From DATHBD01 sp035296325 (GTDB lineage: Bacteria > Actinomycetota > Actinomycetes > Mycobacteriales > Micromonosporaceae): 64,000 nt of DNA. Location of the stretch: the NCBI GenBank assembly GCA_035296325.1, contig DATHBD010000023.1, forward strand, positions 186,001 to 250,000, in the 5' to 3' direction. The first letter of the stretch is position 1. Every line of letters begins with the position of its first letter. Position numbers and translations under genes: made by a program. The notes below the pieces were generated by a model, which did no database searches, was not told the origin of the DNA, and saw only the letters and a program-made list of their open reading frames with translations. This document shows, piece after piece, positions 16,580 through 24,590 of this stretch.

Positions 16580-18685
16580 TCAGCCGCCGAGCGTGACGTG
16601 CAGGATGCGCTCGTTGCTGTTGTTCGGCGTGCTGTCCTTGTCACCGGTGGTGGTCGTGGTCAGCCACAGCCCGCCGCCCGGTGCCGGCTCGACGGTACGC
16701 AGCCGGCCGTAGGTGCCGGTGAAGTGCTGGGTGACGTTGGTGAGGCTGTCACCGCTGATCACGGCGCGGTACATCCGGGTACCCCGGCCGCAGGCGACGT
16801 AGAGCACGTCCCGGACGATCGTGATGCCGCTACAGGATGCCTGCGCCGTCGGGTACGTACGCTTCGGCGCGACGAAGCCGGGCGTGTTGCAGCCGCTGCC
16901 GCTGGTGCCCTCACAGGACGGCCAGCCGTGGTTGCCGCCCCGGACGATCAGGTTCGTCTCGTCCATGACGGAGTTGCCGAATTCCTGCGCCCACAGGCGA
17001 CCGCGCGAGTCGAACGCGATGCCCTGCGGGTTGCGGTGGCCGTAGCTCCACACGTAGTTGCCGAACGGGTTGTCCGACGGGACGCTGCCGTCCGGGTTGA
17101 TCCGGAGGATCTTGCCTTCCAGGCGGTTGCGGTCCTGGGCCCACGCGGCGTTCTGGGCGTCGCCGGTGGAGGCGTAGAGCTTCCCGTCCGGGCCCCAGCG
17201 CAGCCGGCCGCCGTCGTGGAACTTGTTCCGCGCGATGCCGCTGACCAGGATCTGCGGCGTCCCGCTCAGCCGGTTGTTGGCTTCGACCCGCATCCGGATG
17301 ACCCGGTTGTCCGACGGTGAGGTGTGCATGATGTACAGCCAGCGGTCGGTGGCGAAGCTGGGCGAGATCGCCAGACCCATCAGGCCACCCTCACCCTCGG
17401 TGCTGTCCACGTTCGGGACCCCGCCCATGTTGATCTTGGCGCCGGTGGTCGGGTTGAGGTGGATGATGTCGTGCGCGTCGCGACGGGCGTACACGACGTT
17501 GCCGTCGGGCAGGGTGACCAGGCCCCACGGGATGTCCGTGTCGGTGGTGACGACGCGGACGCCGCAGACCGGGTTGGCACAGGCCACGTCGGGAACGGTG
17601 ACCGACACGGTGTTGCTCTGGGCAGACGTGTTCGAGGTGTCCCGGGCGACCACGTAGTACTGGTACGTGGTGTTCCGGCTCAGGCCACTGTCGGAGAACG
17701 TGGTTGCCGGCGGGTTGTCGGCGGTGCCGGCCAGGCTGCCCACCCGCGTGCCGTTGCGGAAGATGTCGTACGCCCGGACCGCGATGTTGTCGGTCGAGGC
17801 GGTCCAGGTCAGCGTGGCGGTGGTACCCGACAGGGTGGCCCGCAGGCCGGTCGGTGCGGTCGGCGGGATCGAGTCGACGCCGCACTGCGGCGGCGTGATC
17901 TCCACGGTCTCACTGGCCTGCGAGATGTTGCCGGCGGCGTCGCGGGCGTTGACGTAGAGGCCCCATTCGGCGCCGGGCACCACGGTGAGGGTGATGGTGC
18001 GCTGCGTCGCGGGGACCGAGGTCATGTGCTGACCGTCGTGGTAGATGTCGTACGACGTGACGCCGACGTTGTCGGTCGCCGCGTCCCACGAGAACACGAC
18101 CGAGTTGCAGGTCAGGTTGCTGACCCGGGGGTTGCCCGGCGCGGTGGGAGCGTCGGGGTCGTCGGTGCCGCCGGTGGCGCGCATCGTCCACCGCTGGTTG
18201 CTGCCGCCGTTACAGGTCCACAGCAGCACGCGGGTACCGCTCGCGGTCAGCGCGCCGAAGACGTCCAGGCACAGCCCGGACTGCACACCGGTGATGGTGC
18301 CGTTGGCGTTGAGCCGCCACTGCTGGTTGGGCCCGTTGTTGCAGGTCCACACGACCGCTCTGGTGCCGGCGACCGTGCCTGCGGCGAACGCGTCCACGCA
18401 CAGCCCGTTGGCATTGCGCAGCTCACCCGCGTCGGTCAGGGTCCAGGCCTGCGCGGCCCCGGGAGCGCAGTCCGCGATGCTCAGGTCGGTGCCAGGGGTC
18501 CGGCCGCCGTCAGCGACGTCCAGGCACCTCATCGAGGCGGCGCCGACCAGCGTGCCGGTGGACGCGGCCGACGCCGGCCAAACCGTCACGGCGGTGATGG
18601 CGGCCAATGTGGAAACCGTCACCGTCACTGCCAGGGCTCTGCGGTGACCGGCCAGTCTGCGGCCGAGCGATGCGAGTTGGCGCAT
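16580..18685 (-). CDS. Secreted PQQ-type glucose/sorbosone dehydrogenase with RICIN and two Fn3 domains
   Basis: The 701-residue exported protein has a signal peptide to about residue 40 (ending WPASAAS). A RICIN lectin domain with QxW repeats follows (about 45-170; LCVDAF...NQQWRL, LCLDVF...NQRWTM), then two fibronectin type III domains (about 175-265 and 272-362), then a six-bladed propeller of the GSDH family (about 372-700). Catalytic features include HDGGRLRWGPDGKLYASTGDA, whose His is the expected base, and YGHRNPQGIAFD. It should oxidise aldoses or polysaccharide ends using PQQ while anchored to glycan. The ATG has GGAGG 4 bases upstream. The patatin gene lies 143 bases upstream on the same strand. 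Confidence 0.92.
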   Translation of the reverse strand: MRQLASLGRRLAGHRRALAVTVTVSTLAAITAVTVWPASAASTGTLVGAASMRCLDVADGGRTPGTDLSIADCAPGAAQAWTLTDAGELRNANGLCVDAFAAGTVAGTRAVVWTCNNGPNQQWRLNANGTITGVQSGLCLDVFGALTASGTRVLLWTCNGGSNQRWTMRATGGTDDPDAPTAPGNPRVSNLTCNSVVFSWDAATDNVGVTSYDIYHDGQHMTSVPATQRTITLTVVPGAEWGLYVNARDAAGNISQASETVEITPPQCGVDSIPPTAPTGLRATLSGTTATLTWTASTDNIAVRAYDIFRNGTRVGSLAGTADNPPATTFSDSGLSRNTTYQYYVVARDTSNTSAQSNTVSVTVPDVACANPVCGVRVVTTDTDIPWGLVTLPDGNVVYARRDAHDIIHLNPTTGAKINMGGVPNVDSTEGEGGLMGLAISPSFATDRWLYIMHTSPSDNRVIRMRVEANNRLSGTPQILVSGIARNKFHDGGRLRWGPDGKLYASTGDAQNAAWAQDRNRLEGKILRINPDGSVPSDNPFGNYVWSYGHRNPQGIAFDSRGRLWAQEFGNSVMDETNLIVRGGNHGWPSCEGTSGSGCNTPGFVAPKRTYPTAQASCSGITIVRDVLYVACGRGTRMYRAVISGDSLTNVTQHFTGTYGRLRTVEPAPGGGLWLTTTTTGDKDSTPNNSNERILHVTLGG

Positions 18686-18738
18686 CAATCCTCCAATTTG
18701 TAGGCGTCGATCACGCCGATTTCTGCAATCTCTCGACC

Positions 18739-18767
18739 ATCATGCAAAATACGCACCCTGCGGTCAA
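18739..18767 (-). promoter_or_regulatory. Candidate promoter of the RICIN-Fn3-dehydrogenase gene
   Basis: On the minus strand, TTGACC (18767-18762) and CATGAT (18744-18739) are separated by 17 bases, with the start codon about 54 bases downstream. The surrounding segment is clearly more AT-rich than the neighbouring genes. Confidence 0.35.
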
Positions 18768-18828
18768 CGCGAGAAGATCGAAAGCTATTGATTCATGCGG
18801 GATCGAACGGACGTCTGGGGCGAATCGG

Positions 18829-19668
18829 TTATCCGCTCACTACGCTGCGAATCTCCGCCGCGAACGCGGCGCCCTGGGCCTGGCCGGCACGGGCCGCTGG
18901 AGCGCGCCGCGCCGGGTCGAGCACGTTGCGTCCGATGGCGCCGCGGGCGGCCCGGTCAGGAGCGATCACTGCCACGCGTGCGCCGCGTTTGCGCAGCTCA
19001 GCGGCTTGCGCGCGGACAGGGGTGACCGGGCCGCCGCCGGTGACGATCGGCGCGAGCACCACGACCCGGGCGGCCCCCACGGCGAGGTCGGCGTTGGCGG
19101 GGGAGCGTACCCCGCCGTCAATCCACTGCCGGCCATCGATCGTCACCGGCGGCCAGACGCCCGGAACGGCACAACTCGCGCCCACTGCATCGACGAGCGA
19201 TACGCCGCTCTCCCGGTCGAACGTTCTGAAAATACCTGTCTCCGCGTCGACCGCGGTGATCAACAGCCGACGCGTTGGCCACCGGTCGGTCCCGAGCCGG
19301 GCCTGGATGACCGCCCGCCGGTCCGCTTCGGGAACCGTGCGGGCGGCACGGGCCATCGCGCCGATCCGGGCCCGGTACCGCTGGGGGTCGCGGGTCCGGG
19401 CCATCGCCCAGCCGTAGCGCAGCAGCGTCGTGGTGCCGAGCCGGGCGGTGGCCTCGGCGCCGAACCCGGCGAGCTGCGCCTCGTAGAGCTCCTGCGGGTC
19501 CGCGCCGGAGGCGATCGCGGTCCCGACGAACGACCCGGCCGAGGTGCCTACGAAGAGGTCGGCGGACGACAGGTCGATCCCGGCCGCGCCGAGCCCGGCC
19601 AGGACGCCGATCTCCCAGGCGATGCCGGTGATCCCCCCGCCACCGAAGACCACTGCGGTACTCGTCAC
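18829..19668 (-). CDS. Patatin-like phospholipase
   Basis: The 279-residue protein has the three patatin elements: the Gly-rich oxyanion loop GGGGITGIAWEIG at the N-terminus, the nucleophile elbow GTSAGS (Ser near 44), and the catalytic Asp in WIDGGVRSP. It uses a Ser-Asp dyad to hydrolyse acyl lipids. There is no signal peptide, so it acts in the cytosol or at the inner face of the membrane. The start is an ATG with AGGAGG close upstream. It lies upstream of the dehydrogenase gene on the same strand and is divergent from catalase, with about 200 bases of shared promoter region. Its lipid substrate is unknown. Confidence 0.92.
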   Translation of the reverse strand: MTSTAVVFGGGGITGIAWEIGVLAGLGAAGIDLSSADLFVGTSAGSFVGTAIASGADPQELYEAQLAGFGAEATARLGTTTLLRYGWAMARTRDPQRYRARIGAMARAARTVPEADRRAVIQARLGTDRWPTRRLLITAVDAETGIFRTFDRESGVSLVDAVGASCAVPGVWPPVTIDGRQWIDGGVRSPANADLAVGAARVVVLAPIVTGGGPVTPVRAQAAELRKRGARVAVIAPDRAARGAIGRNVLDPARRAPAARAGQAQGAAFAAEIRSVVSG

Positions 19669-19867
19669 GATCAGTCCTCCTCGTCGCGGTGATACGCCAG
19701 ACTTAGGCTGATTTCACCACAGCCATTGAGGGTGTTTTTTGGAATGGCTCCACCAAAGGGGTTCCGCGGCGGGTGTTGACCACTAGCCTTAGGGGCGGTC
19801 CGAGCAGGTCTTTGAAGATCATTCTTTACAGCGAAGCAGCGTGTTGACGAGGGGAAGTGCGGCGATC

Positions 19868-21532
19868 ATGACTGACGTGGCGAGCAAGGGATCGGCGGAG
19901 GGGGACAGCCGCCCGGTTCTCACCAACCGGCAGGGTCATCCCGTGTACGACAACCAGAACCAGCGCACGGTGGGTGCGCGCGGCCCGGCCACGCTGGAGA
20001 ACTACCAGTTCCTGGAGAAGATCAGCCACTTCGACCGGGAGCGCATTCCGGAGCGGGTGGTGCACGCCCGCGGCATCACCGCGTTCGGCTACTTCGAGGC
20101 GTACGGCACCTACGGTGACGAGCCGATCGAGCGGTTCACCAGGGCGAAGCTCTTCGCCGAGCGCGGCAAGCGCACCGACGTGGCGCTGCGGTTCTCCTCC
20201 GTGATCGGTGGTCGGGACTCCTCCGAGGCGGCGCGCGACCCGCGCGGCTTCGCGGTGAAGTTCTACACCGAGGACGGCAACTGGGACCTGGTCGGCAACA
20301 ACCTCGGTGTCTTCTTCATCCGGGACGCGATCAAGTTTCCCGATGTGATCCACTCGCTCAAGCCGGACCCGGTCACCTTCCGGCAGGAGCCCAACCGGAT
20401 CTTCGACTTCATGTCGCAGACGCCGGAGAGCATGCACATGCTGGTCAACCTGTTCAGCCCGCGCGGTATCCCGTCGGACTACCGGCACATGCAGGGCTTC
20501 GGGGTGAACACCTACAAGTGGGTCAATGCCCAGGGCGAGTCGTTGCTGGTCAAGTACCACTGGCTGCCCAAGCAGGGTGTGAAGAGCATGACCGAGGCGG
20601 ACGCCGCCAACGTCCAGGCCCTCGACCTCGGCCACGCCACCCGCGACCTGTACGACTCGATCGCCGCCGGGGACTACCCGGAGTGGGAACTGGTCGTCCA
20701 GACGATGAGCGACGACGAGCACCCGGAGCTGGACTTCGACCCGCTCGACGACACCAAGCTCTGGCCTGAGCAGGACTTCCCGCCGAAGCCGGTGGGTCGC
20801 CTGGTGCTCAACCGGATGCCGAGGGACTTCTTCGCCGAGAGCGAGCAGATCGCCTTCGGCACCGGTGTACTCGTCGACGGACTGGACTTCTCCGACGACA
20901 AGATGCTGGTCGGGCGCACGTTCTCCTACAGCGACACGCAGCGCTACCGGGTCGGCACCAACTACCTCCAGCTGCCGGTGAACCAGGCGAAGAACGCCGA
21001 TGTCCGGACCAACCAGCGGGACGGCCAGATGGCGTTCCGCCAGGACGGCTACGGGGAGAACCCGCACGTCAACTACGAGCCGTCGATCACCGGAGGGCTG
21101 CGCGAGGCGCAGTACCCCACCCACGACGAGCAGGGTCCGGTGATCACCGGTCGGCTGACCCGCAAGCGTCTGCCGCGCACCAATGACTACGTGCAGGCCG
21201 GCCAGCGCTACGTCCTGATGGAGCAGTGGGAGCGCGAGGACCTGGTCGCCAACTTCATCACGCTGCTGGGCCAGTGCGACCGGCCGATCCAGGAGCGCAT
21301 GGTGTGGCACTTCCTGCTGGTCGAGAACGACCTCGGCCTCAAGGTCGGCGCCGGCCTCGGGATCAGCCCGGAGGACGTCGCCCACCTGCAGCCGCTGGCC
21401 AGCCAGGACCTCACCGACTCCGACCGGGAACGGCTGGCGAACCTCGGCAAGAACCCGCCGCGCGACGTGACCGGCCTGACCATGACGCACTGCGTGCCCA
21501 ACGAGCGCCACGTGGTGCCGGCGAAGGCCTGA
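19868..21532 (+). CDS. katA: Catalase (monofunctional haem catalase)
   Basis: The 554-residue enzyme decomposes hydrogen peroxide. The distal His is in ERVVHARGITAFGYFE, the distal Asn in NLGVFFIRDAIKFPD, and the proximal haem-ligand Tyr in FSYSDTQRYRVGTNYLQLPV. It is longer than the typical 480-500-residue small-subunit form because of a C-terminal extension, but lacks the large flavodoxin-like domain of 700-residue catalases. I chose ATG 19868 with GAGGGGAA about 11 bases upstream, over the GTG at 19841. A hairpin follows the stop. The promoter lies in the divergent gap with patatin. No Fur or CatR-type regulator gene is adjacent. Confidence 0.94.
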   Translation: MTDVASKGSAEGDSRPVLTNRQGHPVYDNQNQRTVGARGPATLENYQFLEKISHFDRERIPERVVHARGITAFGYFEAYGTYGDEPIERFTRAKLFAERGKRTDVALRFSSVIGGRDSSEAARDPRGFAVKFYTEDGNWDLVGNNLGVFFIRDAIKFPDVIHSLKPDPVTFRQEPNRIFDFMSQTPESMHMLVNLFSPRGIPSDYRHMQGFGVNTYKWVNAQGESLLVKYHWLPKQGVKSMTEADAANVQALDLGHATRDLYDSIAAGDYPEWELVVQTMSDDEHPELDFDPLDDTKLWPEQDFPPKPVGRLVLNRMPRDFFAESEQIAFGTGVLVDGLDFSDDKMLVGRTFSYSDTQRYRVGTNYLQLPVNQAKNADVRTNQRDGQMAFRQDGYGENPHVNYEPSITGGLREAQYPTHDEQGPVITGRLTRKRLPRTNDYVQAGQRYVLMEQWEREDLVANFITLLGQCDRPIQERMVWHFLLVENDLGLKVGAGLGISPEDVAHLQPLASQDLTDSDRERLANLGKNPPRDVTGLTMTHCVPNERHVVPAKA

Positions 21533-21547
21533 CCCTCGAGCAGCGAC

Positions 21548-21581
21548 GATGGCCGGTGCCCCGCTCGGGGTGCCGGCCATC
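21548..21581 (+). terminator. Catalase terminator hairpin
   Basis: A 15-bp stem pairs 21548-21562 with 21567-21581 around GCTC. All pairs are Watson-Crick except two adjacent G-U wobbles in the + strand RNA, which suggests selection for + strand transcripts. It starts 16 bases after the catalase stop. Confidence 0.6.
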
Positions 21582-21807
21582 GGCCGTGCGGGCATTGCCA
21601 CCCGCGCGGTCGCCGGTGCGGAGCTCACGCTCCCCGGCGACTCCGGCGGGGCGGCCACCCCCTACGAAGCAGGCGTCGAACGGACCTTGGCCTGGTACCG
21701 GGCAACGCCGAGCCGTTCCCTCGTCGCGCCCGGACGCTCATGCTGCCGGCCGGTCAGCGGCGATGGCCGTCCACAGGCTGTGGATAGAACATGTGTACGA
21801 AGAATGG
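21582..21807. other. Gap with a possible gene remnant
   Basis: This stretch has no convincing gene. A + strand frame through it contains a segment (TPYEAGVERTLAWYRAT) that resembles the last residues of NAD-dependent epimerase/dehydratases. The frame opens inside the catalase terminator and runs antisense into the TmrB-like gene, so it is at most a decayed fragment. Confidence 0.25.
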
Positions 21808-22434
21808 TCATCCGGGTGGTGGCGGAGACCGATGGTTGTCACGGTGACCGCGGCCGTTCGTGGGCGAGCTGGCCGGGATTGCCGCCGGCGCCTCCGCTCG
21901 CGCGAGGGCCGGGTCTCGGCCCTTCAGGGCTTCTGCGATCTGCTGGGCGACTTGGGCGGGTGTGAGGTACGTGGTGTCGATGACCTCGGCCTCGCTGTGT
22001 AGCCACGTGCGAGCTGCCTCGGCGTAGGGCTCGAGGTGCTTGAGTCGGAACGGGGAGGGGATGACGTGTTCCCCCTCGATGCGCCGCCGGAGGGTGTCCG
22101 AGTCAGCGTGCAGGACGAAGTGCCGTACCGGGATGGCATGGTGCGCGAGGCCTGCGCTGATCTCGCGCCAGTACTGCTCGACCAGGACGGTCATCGGCAT
22201 CACCAGAGTGCCGCCGGTGTAGTCCAGGACGCTGTGGGCGGTCTCGACGACGAGTTGCCGCCACGGCGGCCAGTGCTGGAAGTTGTCCGTATCGGGCAGC
22301 CCTGGCGTGATGTCCATCAGGGTCTCGCCGACTTTCTCGGCGTCGAACACCCGGGAGTCCGGGATCAGTTGCTGCACGAGTGCACTGGTCGTCGTCTTGC
22401 CTGCGCCGTGGGTGCCGTTGATCCATACGATCAT
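21808..22434 (-). CDS. TmrB-like P-loop ATP-binding protein
   Basis: The 208-residue protein begins MIVWINGTHGAGKTTTSALV, a Walker A P-loop (GTHGAGKTT) at the very N-terminus, as in Bacillus TmrB, which confers tunicamycin resistance. Further shared segments are VFDAEKVGETLMDITPG and TLVMPMTVLVEQYW. The C-terminal 30 residues are Pro/His/Arg-rich and disordered. It is likely a small-molecule kinase or nucleotide-binding resistance factor. Whether it protects against any nucleoside antibiotic is inference. It ends the minus-strand group with the EamA gene 102 bases upstream. Confidence 0.85.
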   Translation of the reverse strand: MIVWINGTHGAGKTTTSALVQQLIPDSRVFDAEKVGETLMDITPGLPDTDNFQHWPPWRQLVVETAHSVLDYTGGTLVMPMTVLVEQYWREISAGLAHHAIPVRHFVLHADSDTLRRRIEGEHVIPSPFRLKHLEPYAEAARTWLHSEAEVIDTTYLTPAQVAQQIAEALKGRDPALARAEAPAAIPASSPTNGRGHRDNHRSPPPPG

Positions 22435-22536
22435 GGGGCCCGACGCTAGCGCCCGCGCGCCACGGCGTGGTGACGGCGCAGCCGCGGGACAGGGACGAGG
22501 CGCTGCGCCGCCGGAACCGAACGTGGTGGCGAGCCG

Positions 22537-23514
22537 CTAACCGCGGACCGGCTCCATCGCCTGAGCGGGCGACAACGCCGGGTCCGAAGGATGCCGCGGC
22601 CGTCTGCGCAGCAGGCCCTGTGAGACGGCGACCCCGGTCAGGACGATGGCGGCGCCCACCGGCTGATACCAGACCAGGCGTTCGTCCAGCACGACCACCC
22701 CGATCACGGTCGCCACGACGGGCATCAGGTAGGTGACCGAAGCGCCGGTGCTGGCCCCGGCGAGGCGGATGACGCGGAAGTGGAGGACGAACGCCACGCC
22801 GGTGCCGAAGGCCCCGAGGACGAGCACGGCGACGAGCACGTCGGCGGAGAGCCGGGAGGGATTCGGCGGCGCCCCGGCCAGGAGGGGCGCGATGATCGAC
22901 AGTTGGACTGTCGCCAGGATCAGCTGGGCGGCGGCGATGGAGGCGGCCGAGTCGACCCGGCCGGCGACGAACCGCTTCTGGTACGGGATCACGACGGCGT
23001 AGCACATCGCCGCGCCGAAGCACATGAGCTGGCCGGTGAGCTGCGATCCGCCGACGCCACGCCACACGCCGAGCACGACCAGGACGCCGAGAAAGCCGAT
23101 CCCGATCCCTGTTGCGCGGCGGGCGGTCAGCCGCTCCGTGCGGAAGGCGAGGACCGCCAGCGGCAGCGCCACCAGGGGGGTGGTCGCGTTCCAGATGCCG
23201 GCGAGCACCGAGGAGACGCGCTGCTCCCCGTACCCGAAGAGGGTGAACGGCAGCACCACCCCCACGGCGGCCACCACGGCGAGGTGCCCCCACAGCCGCA
23301 GATCACGCGGAAGTCGATGCCGGGTCAGTACCAGGAAGGTCAGCAGCGTCAGCGCGCCGGCGGTGACCCGACCGAGCGTGAGGTAGATCGGGTGGAGCTC
23401 GCGCACCCCAATCTTGATCAGCACGAAGCTGGAGCCCCAGATGCAGGCCACCGCGAGAAATCCGGGCAGCCACGCCCGCAGCTCTGTCTTGTCAGGACCG
23501 ATCGCCGTCGTCAC
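22537..23514 (-). CDS. EamA/DMT-family transporter
   Basis: The 325-residue membrane protein has ten hydrophobic helices arranged as two EamA repeats, with the family patterns FLAVACIWGSSFVLIKIG at the start of repeat 1 and SAASIAAAQLILATVQLSI in the second half. Members export amino acids, metabolites or drugs by secondary transport. The frame is open upstream, but the first 64 codons are not membrane-like. I chose GTG 23514 (MTTAIGPDK), which has CAGGGG immediately upstream. The substrate is unknown. It is divergent from the ClpP-like gene. Confidence 0.9.
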   Translation of the reverse strand: MTTAIGPDKTELRAWLPGFLAVACIWGSSFVLIKIGVRELHPIYLTLGRVTAGALTLLTFLVLTRHRLPRDLRLWGHLAVVAAVGVVLPFTLFGYGEQRVSSVLAGIWNATTPLVALPLAVLAFRTERLTARRATGIGIGFLGVLVVLGVWRGVGGSQLTGQLMCFGAAMCYAVVIPYQKRFVAGRVDSAASIAAAQLILATVQLSIIAPLLAGAPPNPSRLSADVLVAVLVLGAFGTGVAFVLHFRVIRLAGASTGASVTYLMPVVATVIGVVVLDERLVWYQPVGAAIVLTGVAVSQGLLRRRPRHPSDPALSPAQAMEPVRG

Positions 23515-23693
23515 CCCTGACACTCTGCCTGACGGGCGAGTCGCTGTCCCATGGATTTTCGTCGTGCATCGCTGGTTTCCTGCCAACCTGGAGCTCCCCG
23601 ACCGGCCGCCAGTTCGCTGTGGGCGAACCTCGCTGGACCGGACCGCACACCGGCCGGCTGGCAGACTGACGAGATCGGCAAATGGGAGGCGGC

Positions 23694-24314
23694 ATGAGGC
23701 TGGCACTCGCGCGGGAGCAGGGCCCCTGGCACCGATCGCCGTGGCGCCCGGCGCGGCCCGACGAGGGCGGGGCGGCGCACCAGATGCCGCCGTGGCTCCA
23801 GGAGCGGCTCTTCGACCAGCGCATGGTCATGGTTTCCGGAGCGCTGACCACGGCACCGGCGTCCGAAGCCGCCGCGGCGTTGCTCGCGCTCGACGCACTG
23901 GCGGCGGAGCCGGTCGGCCTGCAGTTGGCGACCCCGGACGGCGAGCTCGCGGCGGCCTTCACGCTGATCGACGTTCTGGACTCGATGCGATCACCGGTGA
24001 ATGCGGTGATCACGTCGATGACCGGTGCCGCCGGCGTCGGCGTCCTGATGGCGACGACGCGGCGCTCGGCGTACCCGCACGCGCGGATCAGGCTTGCCGA
24101 GCCCCGAGCGACGGTCACCGACGGCACCGCCGATCAGGTGGCCGCGGCGGCCGGGCACTACCTGCGCGAGCTCGAGGCGTTGGTGCTGCGGATCGTCGAG
24201 CGCACCGGCCAGTCGCGGAGCCGCGTCGAGGACGACCTGTCCGCACAGCGGGTGTTCAGTGCCCAGGAGGCCGTGGCATACGGCCTCCTGGACGACGTAA
24301 TCAGCGGACGCTGA
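23694..24314 (+). CDS. ClpP-like protein lacking the catalytic triad (pseudo-protease)
   Basis: The 206-residue protein aligns along its length with the Clp protease proteolytic subunit. ERLFDQRMVMVSG matches the first strand, GAAGVGVLMATTRRSAYPHARIRLAEP the active-site segment, and VFSAQEAVAYGLLDDVI the C-terminal handle. At the nucleophile position (GQAASMG in active ClpP) it has Gly (about 114); at the His position (MIHQP) it has Ala (about 135); at the Asp position it has Gln (about 185). It should therefore not cleave peptides and resembles ClpR-type inactive ring subunits. I chose ATG 23694 with GGGAGG 4 bases upstream. Its last 14 bases overlap the convergent mini-lipoprotein gene. Confidence 0.85.
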   Translation: MRLALAREQGPWHRSPWRPARPDEGGAAHQMPPWLQERLFDQRMVMVSGALTTAPASEAAAALLALDALAAEPVGLQLATPDGELAAAFTLIDVLDSMRSPVNAVITSMTGAAGVGVLMATTRRSAYPHARIRLAEPRATVTDGTADQVAAAAGHYLRELEALVLRIVERTGQSRSRVEDDLSAQRVFSAQEAVAYGLLDDVISGR

Positions 24315-24441
24315 TCACCGCAGGCGCGGGGGCGAAGTCGTCGTCATCGTCGTCGTCATCGCCGCCCCCACCCATGCCGCAGGCGAGGGTCAGGGCAAGC
24401 AGCAGGCTGACACCGGCAAGTCCAAGCATTTTCTTCAACAT
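24301..24441 (-). CDS. 46-residue lipoprotein with a run of eight Asp
   Basis: The product begins MLKKMLGLAGVSLLLALTLA followed by Cys, a clear lipoprotein signal with lipobox LTLAC. After processing, only about 26 residues remain: Gly-Met-Gly4, then eight consecutive Asp, then a short tail ending VISVR. The Asp run is encoded by alternating GAC/GAT codons. A surface-anchored acidic peptide could bind calcium or other cations; this is inference. The ATG at 24441 gives the only sensible signal peptide. The gene is convergent with the ClpP-like gene and overlaps its end. Confidence 0.7.
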   Translation of the reverse strand: MLKKMLGLAGVSLLLALTLACGMGGGGDDDDDDDDFAPAPAVISVR

Positions 24442-24526
24442 GACCGTGTTGTACCCCGACGGACCGGAATCGAACCTCCCGCCACTCCGTGCGCGCACGG
24501 TGGAATTGGCATATCCGGTCGCCTGA

Positions 24527-24569
24527 TTGCCCTCAGAGAACGCGGTCTATATGTTCGGTGTGCGCGTTC
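24527..24569 (+). promoter_or_regulatory. Candidate promoter and inverted repeat of the GH39 gene
   Basis: TTGCCC (24527-24532) and TATGTT (24550-24555) are 17 bases apart. GAACGCG (24538-24544) and CGCGTTC (24563-24569) form a 7-base inverted repeat bracketing the -10 element, a plausible repressor site. The start codon is at 24591. Confidence 0.4.
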
Positions 24570-24590
24570 ATATCGGACCCTGGAGCTCTT

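Noticed and set aside
21549..21965. Frame with an epimerase-like tail after catalase
   Set aside because: It begins inside the catalase terminator and runs antisense into the TmrB-like gene; at most a remnant of the middle part.
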